A stretch of DNA of 64,000 nt from Anthostomella pinea (GCA_963556695.1 CAUWAG010000003.1:2852001-2916000); one strand, 5' to 3'; counted from the first letter of the stretch, positions 1 to 10,960 are shown. Translations and numbers: made by a program. The notes: generated from the sequence alone by a model not told the origin.

Positions 1-515
1 CTGACATCCGCCCAGAAGTCGGCCTCGTTGTCGTAGCCGGTTGTGTCGTCGTCCTCGTCCAGCGGCGCCGGTTGGGCCGCGGGCGGGAGAGGAAACATGC
101 CGGACTGTGAATCGTCCGCGGGCGGGAGACCGGACATGTCGGACTGGGAACCGTCCGCGGTGTTCTGTTCCAAGGGGCGCTCTGCACGTCGGACAAGGGA
201 TCCATGATGATGCGGTGGCGGTCGCTGATGTCGAGGGCGGGCGCGCTCGAACTCCCCGGTTGTGAGTAGGTGGCGGTGCTGGGAAAGGTAGTTGAGGAAC
301 CCGCTTCTGGCGTATCCGATCAGTGCTTGGCCGACAACGCCGTCTTGATTTAGAGCATTGAGTGCCGCTGCGGCGCCGGCGTTGGCGGCTTGGTTCAAGA
401 TGTCCGCGGCAGTTGGGGGGCCGGGGGCGACGGTGCGGGAGATGTCGTGCAGCAGGGTGATTATAGCTGCGGTGAGGTGGTGGTGCCCGTTGGTGAGTTG
501 GCGAAAGGAGTCCAT
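1..515 (-). CDS. Unknown protein, partial (runs off the left edge)
   Basis: On the minus strand an ATG at 515 opens a frame that stays free of stops for 171 codons up to the window edge, so the C-terminus is missing. I do not recognise the family. The first ~95 residues look helical and Ala-rich. Residues ~96-118 are basic. Residues 120-132 and 133-145 are two copies of a 13-residue repeat (ADGSQSDMSGLPP and ADDSQSGMFPLPP), encoded by a 39-bp tandem DNA repeat that keeps the frame. An acidic stretch (LDEDDD) and an aromatic end (NEADFWADV) follow. Long stop-free length, codon-level sense and in-frame repeat units make real coding likely. The promoter would lie in the repeat-rich DNA to its right. 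No function is proposed. Confidence 0.6.
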   Translation of the reverse strand, partial: MDSFRQLTNGHHHLTAAIITLLHDISRTVAPGPPTAADILNQAANAGAAAALNALNQDGVVGQALIGYARSGFLNYLSQHRHLLTTGEFERARPRHQRPPPHHHGSLVRRAERPLEQNTADGSQSDMSGLPPADDSQSGMFPLPPAAQPAPLDEDDDTTGYDNEADFWADV

Positions 516-649
516 GGTCGTGATTAAAGTTGCGCGTGTTGCGCCACTAGGTTGTTGGTCTTATTTGTGAGACGGGTTTCCTCTCTGATGCGAGAAGATC
601 TGTGGTAAATGCTCGGGTTAGACTGGTTTGAAGACTGGAGTTGCGTCTT

Positions 650-935
650 GGATGAGAATTACCCGTTGGTGATATTGATTCTGTTGTAAACAGGGAGTTC
701 TATAGGGCAGAAGATTGAAGTCTCTTGGCTGAGTCTTGACCAGATGGTGTTAATGGCTCTCTTGTAGACAGTGATACTGGGCCGAAGACTAGAATAGTCT
801 CTGGGTTGATGAGTACTGACCGAAGAGTGTCGCTGGTTGTCTTAAAGAGAGTATTCCTGGGTCGAAGACGGGATTTACCTCTTGGCTGATGAGTCTTGAC
901 CGGATGGTGTTGCTGGTTCTCGGGTAGACAGAAAA
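650..935. repeat. Diverged tandem repeat, unit about 79 bp, ~3.5 copies
   Basis: Units begin near 650, 720, 799 and 877. Each carries a variant of the order TTGGCTGATGAGTCTTGACC, then GGTGTTGCTGGTT, then AGACAG, then TGGGCCGAAGA. The copies differ at many positions. The array lies just upstream of the minus-strand gene that starts at 515. Nothing else is seen between 516 and 1110. Confidence 0.7.
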
Positions 936-1110
936 AGAAAAATTGATTAGAAATGTTCCGTGGGCACTTCTGTGCTGAACTGTGAAGTGCTGTGGAGGGG
1001 CAGGATGTGGCGAGTCCTGTGGAGTTGCACGTATTGTTCAATCGGGTCTTGGGTATTTACCTATGCTGAGTTGTTTAGATGAGGATTGAAGTAGTTGTGT
1101 GGGTGAAAGT

Positions 1111-1619
1111 TGTATGACGAGCCGTCTAACCTATAAGGCTAAATGGTTCTATAGGGTTTACGTTCTGAGGTAAGTCAACACAAAGGACGATAGAGGCTTC
1201 TGTCAACTAGAAGACACTCAGATGCTGGGGCTTGGTCTGAACCGGGGTTCACTGAATAGTCGAGTCGTCAGGAGATTTCTCCCACCTTAGGGTTGGCTAA
1301 GATGCTTAGATTGATCACTGAGGTAGAGACTGTCTACCAGTCTAGCTAGGAAATGACCATCCTTATATATCCAATCTCTCTCTCACTGATGAGGTGTGCT
1401 CACTGCTGCTCACTGAGCCGTCGTGAGTAACTCCTTGGCTCACCGTTGCTCACTGAGCAGACGTGAGCAGAGTTTGGTCATGTGATTCCTATTCCCTAGA
1501 TCACGTGATCTGGTGCCTTGGGTTCCTTCTGCGTGGCGTCCTTATTCCGATTGACCTCTTCGTAGGCCACCTCTCCTTCAGGCCTGCCAACGGGCCCGTG
1601 GTATTGTTGGTCCGTAACA
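1111..1619 (+). mobile_element. LTR-like element, copy 1 (inverted relative to copy 2)
   Basis: This ~509-bp segment begins TGTATGACGAGCCG and ends CCGTAACA, a TG...CA frame as in retrotransposon LTRs. The same sequence recurs, diverged and reverse-complemented, at 57233-57727. Shared stretches include GACGAGCCGTCTAACC at the start, CCATCCTTATATATC in the middle and GGCCTGCCAACGGGCC near the end. Inside are short repeats of the type GCTCACTGAG. Flanks (AAAGT and AGCTG) do not match, so no target duplication is seen here. No reverse transcriptase or gag is visible next to it. A solo or truncated LTR is the simplest reading; a non-autonomous element is possible. Confidence 0.6.
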
Positions 1620-2444
1620 AGCTGGTTGACAGGTCGTGGTGTGGTGATTTGTCGAAGATTAGGGTGAAGCCGCGGGATCGAACGACCTGTGAGGAGAGAG
1701 GGAGAAGATCCTAACAGAGTGGAAGCTGGCCCTCTATTTGTACTTGCCACAGAGAGTGCATAATCAGAAAATTTGATTTAGGCCTTTTGCCGGACGCCCA
1801 ATTGTTGACCTGGCTTAGTTAATACGCCTGGAAAGTTTACTGGTGTTAGGTATTATGTAAATGTCGTCACTTCCTTCACCGGGTGGCTTGATATGTGCCT
1901 GGGCCCTCTGATCCCCGCCGGAGAAAGGGAGGAGAGGTCAGAATGATTGGAAGCCACCGGGTTGAGTTCAAAGTTACGGGTCACTAGGTTGATAGAAGCA
2001 TGGAAGGCGTAGGAAGAATTTGCAGATGGTTTGAGCAGATTCTAAGAGAAGAAAGAAACTACAACATAGTTGCCCAGATGGAGGCCAGCGGGAGAGAATC
2101 ACTTTTGGCTCCTGTATGTTTATATACCCGGCGCCAGAAGACCAGCGGAATATCTGGTTGTCAACATCCCTTCGTACTCACTACCCGTAGCATAGGCCTC
2201 AATCGAGACCCGATAAGCTTGACCGTTCGATCGTTTTGCAACGTCTAGATCCGCAGACTCTAAATCAAGGGCATGTCTGTGGCGAGTCAGTCACGGCTTT
2301 GCAGCCACTCAAGCCAAAACCCGAGCACAGCAAAGCTTTTGGGTTTAAACACCTCAATTGCTTGCGATCTTGCTCTGAGTCACCCTCTGATAGTTTGGGA
2401 TGACATTGGTACAGAGGGAACGGGTGGGCTGTACGTTCGCATCC
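1620..2444. other. Intergenic, no gene recognised
   Basis: Only short unsupported open frames are present. The stretch directly follows the LTR-like copy and could be a remnant of element-internal DNA, but no retroelement protein motif is readable. Confidence 0.5.
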
Positions 2445-2745
2445 AGGTTAGGTGAGCATAGCATGTAATATCTTAGAATTCTTATCTCCGAAGCCCAGCA
2501 CCTCAACATGATAAGACGGTACGTGGCATACTGGAGGTAAAGAGAAACCGAAGAGACTTTGACTACCACCCGAGAGGTGGCTGTACTGGTCCGTATCGAG
2601 GTTAGGTGAGCAGGTAATATCTTATCTCCGAAGCCCAACACCTCGACATGGCTTTTTAGAAGGTATTGGCACTTTGGTAAGACGGTACCCACTATGATGG
2701 AGGCAAAGAGAAACCGAAGAGACTCGGGCTTTGAGTGCCACCCAG
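2445..2745. repeat. Two-copy tandem duplication, unit ~155 bp
   Basis: Copy A (about 2445-2572) and copy B (about 2599-2745) share in the same order AGGTTAGGTGAGCA, TCTTATCTCCGAAGCCCA, ACACCTCGACATG (variant in A), AAGACGGTAC and AAAGAGAAACCGAAGAGACT. They differ by substitutions and small indels, so the duplication is not recent. An open minus-strand frame that spans it reads the two copies in different frames, which argues against coding. Confidence 0.7.
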
Positions 2746-4805
2746 GTTGTTCGGGAGCTCGGAAGAAGCCACTACAGGGTGAGGTAGTGAACCTAGGGGA
2801 ATAAGGGGCAGTGACGAACGAGGGTGCCTGCATGTAGATATGTAGCCGGGTCCCAATGCGGACAATGTACTAGCTACTCAAGTAGATATTTGTTCTTTGA
2901 TCACTTACATGGGAAACGCCTGTCCAAATTACACATACATCGTGTTGCTGATGTGGCAGAAGCTATCAGGCCCGTGACAAACTCTCCGATATGGTACGCT
3001 GGCTGATCCCTTGTGAATGAATGTGTGATTTGGTACTTGGGTAGTCGGAAAGGCCCGGTATAGTTACTATTGGATGGCGTTGAGCACAGTCTCCAAGGCG
3101 TCTACTTGACTTCGATCGAGTCCACCGCCATGTCCTCTCGAGTCTGGTGATCTACATTCTCAGGTGCTTGCCTAGATGTCCCAAGGCGAGCACCCTTTCA
3201 ATCGTTCGGCCCCCATTGCCGAAGAGCGGTATGCCACACCCCGGGCACCTTCCTTGACGCTATCAACCCCAGCCCTGCATCCCCGGTTCTTTCGGTCAAC
3301 AGCCACCTTCCAGCATCTTACCGGCGGACCTTCTACATCGAGCGAAGGGCATGGTTGCCTCACATGCACGTCGACCTCCCGCACATCTTAAGCAAGTTTC
3401 CCAGGTGTGAATCAAGACAGAAAGTGCCCATTCGCTTTTTCGTTTACTTACCTCGGTAGAGAGCTAAGCGTGTTGCTTTTCCCCTTGAGATCGGCAACTG
3501 CCCATTGTCCGAGCGCCTTGTTTTGCTTTCCCGTGCGGCCAATTTCGCTGCCTCTTTGCAATATCAGCCATGTATCATACTCACTTATAACGTGTTCTTA
3601 TGTCCATTGCGGCTTAACATTCATGCCGAGGTTTGACAGCGGGAACCAGCTTGGCTTAAAATCTGATAGGCTCCGAAGAGGAAGCTTGGACAATGGTCAG
3701 TCTCCGACCTCAAGGGGATATCATCATATCTGCGACGGTTACACTCAAAATCTCAAGCTCTCACGGCGGTGTAACCCCCCACATACCCTTTCTCCTCCAT
3801 CCCCTAGATGGGCACAGACATGCTCTAATCGCGACACGAGCAATATCAACAAAAGGACGAGACCATGCGAAGGAATACCAGTAGGGTGGGAATTGAACTG
3901 CCGTGTCACCGCCCCTCGCGTTCATCCATCCACCTGATGCACGTCCAGCACGTAGTGTGCTCCCGATACAGCACCATACGGTAAGTACCGTGCGTGAGCG
4001 AGTGCATGAGAGATAAATGAATCCAGAGTTGAACCTGGGCAGCCGCCTAGGACTACCAAGCCCAGCCAAATCGTCGGGCCTTGATTCCCAGCTGGACGGA
4101 TCCCCAACGTCGCCAACATAAAGCAGCGACAAGGGGGCGGCTCCTCCCCGGCGATGTCCCGGGCCCCTGGAGCTGCAGGACAATGACCCTGGTACTGAAA
4201 CCAAGCTGTCGGGTCTCGGCCCCCCTCTCCCCCAAGAGCCCGTCCTATCACTAGTCTCGTCGGGGCTGGGCCTCGATCCCTGGAGCTGGGGCACAGGGTC
4301 CTGTTTCCCGGCTGACTGCATAAGCGTGCTGCCGCCTTTTTCTTATTCTCATTCTGCAGCCCGTCCCATCCTACCTCAACTCATCACATCCCACTTCCCA
4401 TCCCATGTCCTCGGGCCGCTGTCCCTGCGCGCTGGCGAGCCAGCCTGTCGGGTCTTGAGGCATATCATATCATCTGCCCATGTCAGCAGACTCAAGTACA
4501 TCAGTGGTCCGCGGGCAGGTCGAGTCGAAAGGAGCGCGAGATATTTCATATGTAGGACACCACCCACGCGCAGTCAATGTCAGTCGGTGCCCCCAGGTCT
4601 TACACCCCAACGCAGAACCGCTTTTTTCCTCGTACCACATCGCACAAAAGGGAGCGAGTCCGACTCTTGCCAATTCCATGCGTGTTTCCTCCACCCGATT
4701 CTTTTGCACCTGTCTAACTACCTACCGTCATCTGCTGTCTGATAAGTTCCAAGCCAGTATCCGCGGCCGGTCGCGTTTCGTGCACCCGTGAGGATTGCTA
4801 CCACT
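2746..4805. other. Intergenic, no gene recognised
   Basis: Several open frames of 100-190 codons exist on both strands (for example 3407-3937 plus and 3761-4321 minus), but they overlap each other, lack recognisable motifs and have no supporting splice structure. Between about 4320 and 4800 the plus strand becomes C/T-rich, as expected for the promoter and leader of the gene at 4806. Confidence 0.5.
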
Positions 4806-5760
4806 ATGGAAAGCATGGCCGAGTTCGACGACATCGAATACGAGGGCATCGGCAAGGACCGGCACGTCGCCGTCGGCAGCGACCGCTGCTTTCGCGACCG
4901 CTCGCCGGGTGACACGGTCGTGAGCCTGGGCGACGATGGGCGGGCGCTGTAAGACCACGTCCTCCTCTAACTTATACCATACTACATATCAAACATCATT
5001 CTCCCATTCCATTCTCATTCTCCACATCGTATCCGGTCTCCGTGCTTCGCTCCTAACACTCCAGCGCCAGATACCTCCGTGCCATCCCCTCGTACCGCGA
5101 GAGTGCCGAGCAACAGCAACGGAAGGCCGCCTCTTTGAGTTCACCCTCGCAGTCGTGGGGTCCGTTCAGGGACGCCGAGTCCTTTGCGAGTACAGCGACG
5201 CTGAGCACTGGTGCGCTTGCCGCAATGGGGTCGAGACCGGCGTCGGCGGGGAGTGCTTCGTCTCCGATATGGAGGTTCCGCCGTGACGTGCAGGCGCACG
5301 AGCAGCTCGCGGTTGGGGCGACGCCGCATCACGTGCCAGCCTTAGACTCAGAGCGCAAATCAAAGTCCCATGACCGGCAACCCGCTACTCCTGGGGGTCT
5401 TCCTACCAGCAAAGATGAGGCTTCAGTCTCACTCCCATCGGCATCGTCTTCTCGCTGCTTGTCTGTAGACTCTTCCGGATGCAACGGGACCCCAGCCGCG
5501 GAGCTGAGTGATATTCACGGGCTAATCAACCCGTCGGCGTGGCAGGCGGCCCTCGGAGACGAGCAGCGTGAACATATGCGCAAGGTGTAAGTGTTTATCA
5601 TCATCCAGTATTGAGGTGGCTTATGCTTACTTCTTCGTCATCTAGGACGGCCCTGAAGCGGCGGATCCAGCCTGAGGATAACCCCCGCAAGTTAAAGTCG
5701 GTGAGGCTCCGGAAGAGGGATCGTACGCAGGTGAAGAATGACCAGGGGCCAAGTAGCTAG
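4806..5760 (+). CDS. Unknown protein, 259 aa, three exons
   Basis: Exons 4806-4948, 5065-5586 and 5646-5760 join in frame to 260 codons including the stop. Intron 1 has donor GTAAGACC, a branch-like CTCCTAACA and acceptor CTCCAG. Intron 2 has donor GTAAGTG and acceptor TCTAG. Exon 1 would hit a stop directly after the donor, which supports the splice. The N-terminus is acidic (MESMAEFDDIEYEGIG), the middle is Ser/Ala/Pro-rich and probably disordered, and the C-terminus is strongly basic (ALKRRIQP, KLKSVRLRKRDR), which could be a nuclear localisation or nucleic-acid-binding tail. No domain is recognised. The next gene to the right is on the opposite strand and tail-to-tail with it. Confidence 0.65.
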
Positions 5761-6087
5761 AGAACCCGGGGCGTCACGTTCTCATTCTGCTGTTAAAGCG
5801 CCTTAATAATGGTGTGATATGTGGCTCTGGGGGATCGATGAATCGTTGTGGAAGTTTGGAAAATGAGGTGGTCCGTATAGTTTCAGCGGCCCACTTGGGC
5901 TATCTGGACTCTTCTTACATATGTAGCCAAGGGGGTCTGTTCAACACCAGCCAAGTACTGGAGTATGTGATATGGTTATGGGGCGTTACGCCCCAAAGTA
6001 AGATTATCAAACAGTCGTGGTTTACATATTGCTGCAGTATATCTTGCTGCTCGCTATCTATCCTACCATGAAGATAGTGCATCAGGT
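5761..6087. other. Intergenic, nothing recognised
   Basis: This is the 3' side of the 259-aa gene and of the minus-strand module that follows. I see no gene or clear regulatory signal. Confidence 0.4.
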
Positions 6088-6681
6088 TTATAGTACAGAC
6101 GTCCAGAGATCAACCCAACAGCCCATCTGCAGCTGCGTCGTGTATCTGACAGGCAATTTGGGGCCACCGGAACTCACGATGGCGCGCTCATTGCAGCCAT
6201 CCTTGAAGCCCCCGAGAACGAAACGTGCCGTTCCATCGTGTGCACTTGCGTCGTACGACCAGCCGCTGAAATCGCCGCACCCATCCTCTTCATGTTGGAG
6301 CGACGCTCCTCCATCTGTGACCCAGGTATTCGTCCCAACAACCTCGAAACCTATGAGGTATCCATAGCTACTCCCAACGCACTGAACTGCAGGAGGTGGC
6401 GGTGGGGGTGGTGGTGCAGACGATGTGGTAGGGGTTGGTGTCGGGGTCGGGGTCGGGGTCGGGGTGGTCGACGTGGCTGGGACGGTCGATGTAGCTAAGG
6501 TGCTCGTGGTTTGATCCATGAAGCTAGTGCTGGCCGGCTTGGGCATCCATGGACAGTGTAAGCCTTCGTCTGTGCCATCTGCTGGTGGTGCTGGCTCATC
6601 TCGCTGGGCCAGTCTGGTTATAAAATGTTGCAGGTATCGCCTTGAACAGTATTTTGCATCAGTTCCAACTTCACCGCCCAC
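6088..6681 (-). CDS. Cys-containing C-terminal module behind a Thr-Pro linker, probably last part of the S8 protease locus
   Basis: The frame is open from 6681 to a stop at 6088. The convincing part begins near 6630 after a plausible acceptor (TTTATAACCAG). It reads a short Pro-rich stretch, then Thr/Ser, then a (TP)n linker and polyproline, followed by a compact ~80-residue module with four or more Cys and many Trp/Gly (VQCVGSSYGYLIGF, NTWVTDGGASL, HEEDGCGDFSGW, FKDGCNERAIVSSGGPKL). Similar modules occur at the C-termini of secreted fungal enzymes, from memory of the pattern. It is likely joined by splicing to the protease exons at 6865-11055, but the exact junction is not settled. One option is a donor GTTATATAG inside the 6865-7070 exon. 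Confidence 0.45.
   Translation of the reverse strand: MGGEVGTDAKYCSRRYLQHFITRLAQRDEPAPPADGTDEGLHCPWMPKPASTSFMDQTTSTLATSTVPATSTTPTPTPTPTPTPTTSSAPPPPPPPPAVQCVGSSYGYLIGFEVVGTNTWVTDGGASLQHEEDGCGDFSGWSYDASAHDGTARFVLGGFKDGCNERAIVSSGGPKLPVRYTTQLQMGCWVDLWTSVL
6432..6470. repeat. Hexanucleotide repeat encoding Thr-Pro
   Basis: GGGGTC-type units repeated about six times on the plus strand encode the (TP)n linker of the minus-strand module. Such tracts are prone to length change by slippage. Confidence 0.8.
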
Positions 6682-9600
6682 TTACACATACTATCGACCT
6701 CAACAAACCCACCTCTACTACAACTTTACCTACTTTTCAATCGTTCAGACCGCAAACATGATCTGGTCAACCACGAGCTTTTGGAGGGCTGTTCTCGCCA
6801 CCTTGGCTACCAACGCCTTGGGCATGAAGCTATACTTTGGAGAAGATAAAACGGACGCCAGTGTTCATTGGGACGACGACCCTTTTGAGATGACAGATGC
6901 ACTCGGTCTATATAACGTGCCTTTTGGTGCACCAGGTCCAGGTGTATCATCTGTGCCATCTGGTGGTGGTCCGCCAGGTCCATCATCTGAGTTATCCGTT
7001 GGTGGTGGTGGCCCGTCTTCGCGCCTGGCAGGGCCGCCGCCGGCTTGGCTGGCAGGAGGTTCATTACAGTCTAGGTTCATGTCAGCTGCTGCATTGGCTT
7101 GTCTGACACCAGTGCTTGCTTGTTCGACTTACTTTGCTGGTACCCCCAGCACCCATTGTAAGCGACGTTGACATTTCCTGGTAACGGAAGCCCCCGCCCG
7201 AGCTGACCTTCAAACTGCGTGCTCAGAGGCAGCCAGCGGTACGAATAGCCGGTAATGTAACTCTTCAGCCTCCTGACGAAGTCATCTCCCTGCGCCGGGT
7301 TGAAATTGTTGTGGTCCAAAGCGAAAACCTGCTGATAGTTGGTTATAAAGGAAGCAGCAAGACCGGCCTACATTGAGGTCAGTTTCGAACACGCGTTGAT
7401 CAAGGGAAACACCAGCAGGGCCGTGTATATGACAGCCACGTACCACTTGAGGTGCCGCGAAGCTGGTCCCCGTCTCGTAGACCTCCTCGCCGTCAGGTCC
7501 GAGGGTGGGAACTTCCCACCCCATCGCCCAAACGCTGATCTCTCCTTGTCGACTGGCACCTGGAGAGCCCACGGGTGATGTTTTGGGTCACCAAAGGCGG
7601 TTTTGGCTAGTGGCACCAACCGTCACCATATTACCACGGGAGGAACTGAGCTTCTGTGGCCAAGCCTGCCCAATCCAGGTCACTGGGGCGGCGGCGAACC
7701 CGTCATTCCCTGCGGAATGTACCCACTGTGACATGAGGTTAGCAGGTATTTGGAACCGGTCCCCCAAATGCGATCGGAGGATCTAATGGTCAAGAGGGCT
7801 TGTGGTGGTGATACTTACCATCACTCCCAACGCATTCAATGTTCTCAGGTGTTGGTGGTACACGGAGTTGAACGCATCCCCACTCCGTCTGTCCGTGACT
7901 TGTGAGGCGCCTGGTAAGAGTTAACGAGGGGCATTCTCTTGTACGGTATGCAGCAGGTTCACTTACCGACCGTAGAGGTTACGATCGCCCTGCCCTGTAG
8001 ACTGCTGCTCATGACATGATCGACGATTCTCTTGAGCGCATCATCGAGCGCTGCCGGTGTGAGTTCTGTCATCTTCCATTTGTTCCGGGAATTCTTGTAT
8101 GAGCCGAAAGCCTTTACAAAATACGGGGTGGCCTGGTTGGCAATTCCGTAATGTTTGCCAATCGCCAGGCTGGCAACCTGAGTGCCATGGCCAGCACAGT
8201 CGCCATCCGTATCATAACTCTGCAAAGAGATCATCAGTGAAATGTAGTTTGAGTAGGAGCCAGCCGTGCTTGTTGGGGATAACCAGTAGGTTAGACCGCA
8301 GTGACTCACCATGCCTCCTACATCACTCATGGTCTGTGCTCGGCGATTGCTGTTCCTGACATCTTCGGGGATGGCAATCCTATTTGGTACGGCGTACTGC
8401 CAAGATATTAGGTTCTCCTGTGAGGGCCCAATATTATACTCGGCGGCCTGAGAAAGGTAAGTCAGCTCTGGCTTGGCCATTTCAAGACACGTGGATGGCC
8501 AAACTTACATTCGCACCACTCAGATCAAAGCCAGTGTCAAGAACAAATATGGTGACACCTGCCCCGTCCCCAACATGGGCCCATGGCTGGCCCCCAAGCT
8601 GTCGATCCGACCTGGCTGACAGGAGTCTTTGGTGGAAATAAGCGGGCGGGAGCGGGTCTTCAGCACGGCGCTGCAGTCTGTGACCAGTTGTGCCGTTTGT
8701 CGAGGCTGGGCGCGATGGACGCCTCTTGCGTCTCGGTTCCCTTTCTCCGTCTATAGCGGTCTGCCATGGCTTCTGCTCCTCGAACTCTTCCTCCGTGAAG
8801 TTTATGATGGTAAAGTCTACGAGCTCGTCGTTGAAATCCATCGCGTTCATGAACGGGTAACCTTGAGCCATATTCATACTGGTGAATATACCCATCCCAA
8901 TGCCGTCGACGTAAGGCTCTACAGCAATCTGGTGGTGTTCGGGTTCCAACGGGTTCATGAACGAAGCCACGGAATCGTAATACCAGCGGGGAACCTTAGA
9001 TGACATGAATTTCACGTACCACGAGCGCGTCTGGAAGAGGTCGACGACAGCGGTCATCGTAACATTTGACGTGATCTGGTATCCGGCAGCTCCAGAAATT
9101 ACGTCTCCGCCGATGGTGTAAAGATCTCCGGTACCCTAGATCATATTGTTCATGTAATCACCTCTGTGTTTCTGGAGATGTGCGATCAGTGCAGAGGAAG
9201 CAGCCCTGTTGGGTCGCGATAGAAACCGGGCGATGTTCATCAGGTTTTCATTTCTCCACGGGGCCCGCTCGCAAAGGTTCTGGATGCCCGGCAGGTCGGC
9301 ATAAGTCGAGTTGATATACTCCGCCGCCCCGGGGGCCGGAGGAGTCGTGTCGGGCGGGGGTGGTGGAAGATCAAGGCCGCCCTGGGCGTCGCAAGAATCG
9401 CCGCCATTTTCATCGCCATCAGTGTCGTCATCGGGGTTATCATCATCCTCGGGTTCGTCAAGGTTCAGCACTTGCAGTAGGAAACCCTCCCAGGCCTCTT
9501 GACGAGCATCGGCGAAACTCGATGACACGTTCCCACCGGTCACCTGCAGGAGTTCCAAAGCGACGTCGTCGGAGCCTAAAACTGTCGTGTCGTTGCCATT

Positions 9601-10189
9601 TGCGTCGTATCGGGCGAAGAAGTTGAATGTGGCAGAGAGCAGTTTGGCGATTGGGTCAGCCATTTCTTTGCTGAAGCTGATATAGTCTTCGGCAACTTGT
9701 TTGCCGTAAGTGCTACCTGCGTCCCCGTCCTTGAGCACAGGTGTGGGCAATGGCCTCGGCAGGAAGGTGACCGTATTTCCTCCCTGAGAAACAACAGAAG
9801 GTGAAGCGGGCAGTGCCTTCGGGACGTTGAACGCGGAATCGCCAACCTTAACCATAATTGAATCGATTGTGAGCTCAGTGCCCGCGGCATCATCGAGGAT
9901 AAGGTAAAGCGAATTAGCTTTAATGGTCGAGGGAACGTAGTATTGCTCACCGTTGACCTCTACCAACAACCTAGAGAAATCCGTAAGACCAGTGCATACG
10001 GGCGCCTGCGTAGTGGTGGTAGAGGTAGAGGTCGAGGTCGAGGTCGATGTCGAGGTATCAGTTGTACTGGGCTCAGTGGCAACTGGCTCACATGACGGAG
10101 AAGCAGTGGTAGATTGGGGAGCCATTGTGGGATCGTTGCTGCCTGGAGGCGGTGCCATCGGTGAAGGACCTGTCGTCGGGGAAGGGCCT

Positions 10190-10440
10190 GTCGGGGAAGG
10201 AGGGGGACCTGTCGGGGGAGGAGGGGGACCTGTCAGGGGAGGAGGGGGACCGCGTGTCGGGTCACCACCTCCACCTCCACCTCCACCACCGCCACCACCT
10301 GGAGGACCTGGAGGTATGGTTGGGACAACACCACCTCCGCCACCACCACCTCTTCCGCCACCACCTGGAGGACCTGGCGGTATTGTTGGAACAACTCCAC
10401 CACCACCGCCGCCGCCGCCGCCACCAACGATCACAGGCGG
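10190..10440. repeat. Low-complexity Gly/Pro-coding tract
   Basis: The region contains runs of CCACCACCT and GGGGGAC-type units. On the minus strand it encodes poly-Gly blocks separated by VVPTIPPGPPGG (seen twice) and PPPPTGPPP-like units of the S8 protease linker. The antisense strand is also open, purely because of composition. Confidence 0.8.
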
Positions 10441-10639
10441 GAAAACGATAACGGTTCCGTTACTGGCCGTAGAAGAAGAGGCCGTGGGTAGAGGGCTCGT
10501 AGGCATCGTCTGGGCGAGAGGGGATGTGGTCATGGTATCACTTGTCCCAGAAGAAGGACTCATCGTTGGCGAAGTACTATCCCCCCCCCTACATATCGGA
10601 CACCCCCACATCTCGTACAGCAAAACCAGTCACCTATTT

Positions 10640-10960
10640 CTTAAAGAGTATAAAATATGGGATTTTATTTCTTAATAAATTATTAAATAATATAATTTAT
10701 TTAATAATTATATACTTTGTATGTTTTTAACTTATTAATTAAGAAAGGTAAGTGACTGAAATAGTAAGAAGGAATTTTCAAAATCATCCTTTTCATTTAG
10801 TGTCTCCTTCACCTTGACCATTATATACAAGTATTAGTTTGTTTAGTTTAGCTACTAGTGGAGCATTATCTATGCATAGTTTTAGTAATGCATATAATAT
10901 ATATATTTTAGCTAGGGGCAGGGTCTGTTATATTTTAGCGTATGCGACTTGGGCCAGCTG
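10640..10960. other. AT-rich island inside intron 1 of the protease locus
   Basis: Base composition changes sharply to long A/T runs (for example TTATTAAATAATATAATTTA near 10677) between GC-rich coding DNA on both sides. It separates the signal-peptide exon from the rest of the protease, giving an intron of ~370 nt, far longer than the other introns here. Either an AT-rich (perhaps RIP-mutated) insertion or an unusually long AT-rich intron would explain it. Confidence 0.6.

Noticed and set aside
2354..2833. 159-codon minus-strand frame spanning the 155-bp duplication
   Set aside because: The two repeat copies are read in different frames and give unrelated peptides, which argues against coding.
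3880..4050. tRNA- or SINE-like box B motifs on the minus strand (GTTCAATTCCC, GGTTCAACTCTGG)
   Set aside because: Neither forms a five-pair T arm with a matching acceptor stem, and no anticodon arm could be placed.
3407..4321. Overlapping open frames of 176 (plus) and 186 (minus) codons
   Set aside because: They overlap on opposite strands, begin or run without motifs and show no splice structure; neither can be preferred.
9953..10675. Long plus-strand Pro/Val-rich open frame of 240 codons
   Set aside because: It is the antisense shadow of the Gly/Pro-rich protease linker; low-complexity composition keeps several frames open.
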